From Roseiarcus sp963753135 (GTDB lineage Bacteria; Pseudomonadota; Alphaproteobacteria; Rhizobiales; Beijerinckiaceae): DNA of 64,000 nucleotides. The stretch spans positions 310,001 to 374,000 of the forward strand of contig CAVWBA010000016.1 of NCBI GenBank assembly GCA_963753135.1, read 5' to 3'. Positions within the stretch are counted from its first letter, which is position 1. Every line of letters begins with the position of its first letter. The position numbers and the translations under genes were made by a program. Below the pieces are notes generated by a model, which was not told the DNA's origin, did no database searches, and saw nothing but the letters and a program-made list of their open reading frames with translations. This document shows positions 63,239 to 64,000 of this stretch, piece by piece.

Positions 63239-63314
63239 GCGCCGACCTTGGGGCGACGGGGTTAACGCGGGGTTACAGATCTTCGGCCAAGGCCTATCGC
63301 GGTCAGGCGGAATT

Positions 63315-63330
63315 GTCATTGCGAGGAGCC
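63315..63330. repeat. Half copy of the REP-like element
   Basis: GTCATTGCGAGGAGCC repeats the outer arm of the palindrome at 28137-28322 (CATTGCGAGGAGCC identical). It lies between eno and ftsB. The matching right arm is absent. Confidence 0.6.
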
Positions 63331-63366
63331 ACAAGGCGTCGAGCGACGCCCGTCTGACGCGATGTG

Positions 63367-64000
63367 CTAAACGGCCTTGATCGCCTCACGCCCGGCATAG
63401 CGGGCCTGATCGCCGAGTTCCTCCTCGATCCGGATCAGTTGGTTGTATTTCGCCAAGCGATCCGAGCGTGAAAGCGAACCCGTCTTGATCTGTCCGCAAT
63501 TGGTCGCGACCGCGAGGTCGGCAATGGTCGAATCCTCGGTCTCGCCCGACCGATGCGACATCACGGCGGTGTAGCCGGCCCGCTGCGCCATATCGACCGC
63601 GGCCATGGTCTCGCTGAGAGAGCCGATCTGGTTGACCTTGATGAGGATCGAATTCGCGACGCCTTCCTTGATCCCGCGCTCGAGGATCTCGACATTGGTG
63701 ACAAAGATGTCGTCGCCGACGAGCTGGCATTTGCCGCCGATCTTGTCGGTCAGCAGCTTCCAGCCCGCCCAGTCCTGCTCCGCCATCCCGTCCTCGATGG
63801 AGAGAATTGGATAGGCGCCTTGAAGCTTGGCGAGATACTCGACCTGCTCTTCCACCGAGCGCGTCTTGCCTTCGCCCTCGTAGACATATTTCCCGTCCTT
63901 GAAGAACTCGGAGGCCGCCGGATCGAGGGCGAGCGCGATTTCGTCGCCAGGCTTGAAGCCGGCCGCCTCGATCGCCTTGACGCAGAAGTCGAGCGCCGCC
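63367..64000 (-). CDS. eno: Enolase, C-terminal part
   Basis: The visible 210 codons begin AALDFCVKAIEAAGFKPGDE and include the metal and catalytic residues: LALDPAASEFF, LSIEDGMAEQDWAGW, LVGDDIFVTN, LIKVNQIGSLSETM and VMSHRSGETEDSTIADLAV, ending RYAGREAIKAV. The N-terminal half is beyond the right edge. It interconverts 2-phosphoglycerate and phosphoenolpyruvate. Confidence 0.97.
   Translation of the reverse strand, partial: AALDFCVKAIEAAGFKPGDEIALALDPAASEFFKDGKYVYEGEGKTRSVEEQVEYLAKLQGAYPILSIEDGMAEQDWAGWKLLTDKIGGKCQLVGDDIFVTNVEILERGIKEGVANSILIKVNQIGSLSETMAAVDMAQRAGYTAVMSHRSGETEDSTIADLAVATNCGQIKTGSLSRSDRLAKYNQLIRIEEELGDQARYAGREAIKAV

Noticed and set aside
1..64000. CRISPR arrays, prophage, rRNA or toxin-antitoxin modules
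   Set aside because: No spaced direct repeats of CRISPR size, no phage structural gene cluster, no rRNA sequence and no convincing toxin-antitoxin pair were found by reading.

Overview
The window looks like chromosomal DNA of an alphaproteobacterium of the order Hyphomicrobiales, probably near Methylocystaceae or Beijerinckiaceae. It is GC-rich and carries the usual alphaproteobacterial blocks glyA-nrdR-ribD, ftsB-eno and rpmI-rplT-pheS-pheT. It also has PEP-CTERM tails of the type VPEPSTWAMM, FixK/FNR-like boxes and an alphaproteobacterial LexA box (GTTC-N7-GTTC). The genus assignment is inferred from protein style, not from a search.

Layout. 0-7.2 kb: a catabolic operon with a CUT2-type ABC importer, a D-serine-dehydratase/D-threonine-aldolase-like PLP enzyme and an M20 peptidase, divergent from an amidohydrolase start at the left edge. 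7.9-23.3 kb: a low-oxygen/stress island holding an erythromycin-esterase-like protein, a dienelactone-hydrolase-like protein, a phosphoribosyltransferase, an acetyltransferase-like protein, an orphan OmpR-type regulator, a complete cytochrome bd operon (cydP-like, cydA, cydB, cydX, ybgE), a dihaem cytochrome c and a YbhGFSR-like exporter. Five TTGA-N6-(T/G)CAA-like boxes lie in its intergenic gaps. 23.4-27.3 kb: tRNA-Gln, dnaE and a 34-codon membrane peptide under a textbook LexA-repressed promoter. 28.3-32.2 kb: a four-gene acyl-activation and transfer cassette (LuxE-like, AMP ligase, SDR, hexapeptide acyltransferase).

32.5-35.0 kb: phosphomannomutase, a GNAT protein and mug. 35.2-36.4 kb: two tandem Crp-family genes, one without a DNA-binding domain. 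36.8-41.6 kb: pheT, pheS, rplT and rpmI. 42.2-45.4 kb: a TetR regulator, a cupin protein and two duplicated SDRs with a paired operator. 45.4-54.2 kb: small secreted proteins, a GH19 lysozyme-like protein, a MATE exporter, an Flp pilin, gshA, a DUF4396 protein flanked by a relic of the gshA tail, and rsmE. 54.4-64 kb: an IS5 relic, a GH88 PEP-CTERM protein, a DUF1223 protein, a broken Ntn hydrolase, ribD-nrdR-glyA, a second PEP-CTERM protein, ftsB and the 3' part of eno.

Many genes, including the essential dnaE, pheT (twice) and glyA, carry single-base frameshifts. Fourteen of sixteen are net +1, and five of those change an expected GAGTC (a CcrM GANTC site) to GAGTTC. This points to sequencing or assembly error rather than gene decay, so the frameshifted genes are annotated as whole genes. 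The observations most worth following are the SOS-controlled 34-residue peptide, the 10-bp-phased repeat arrays in two convergent gaps, the FixK-box island and the acyl cassette.
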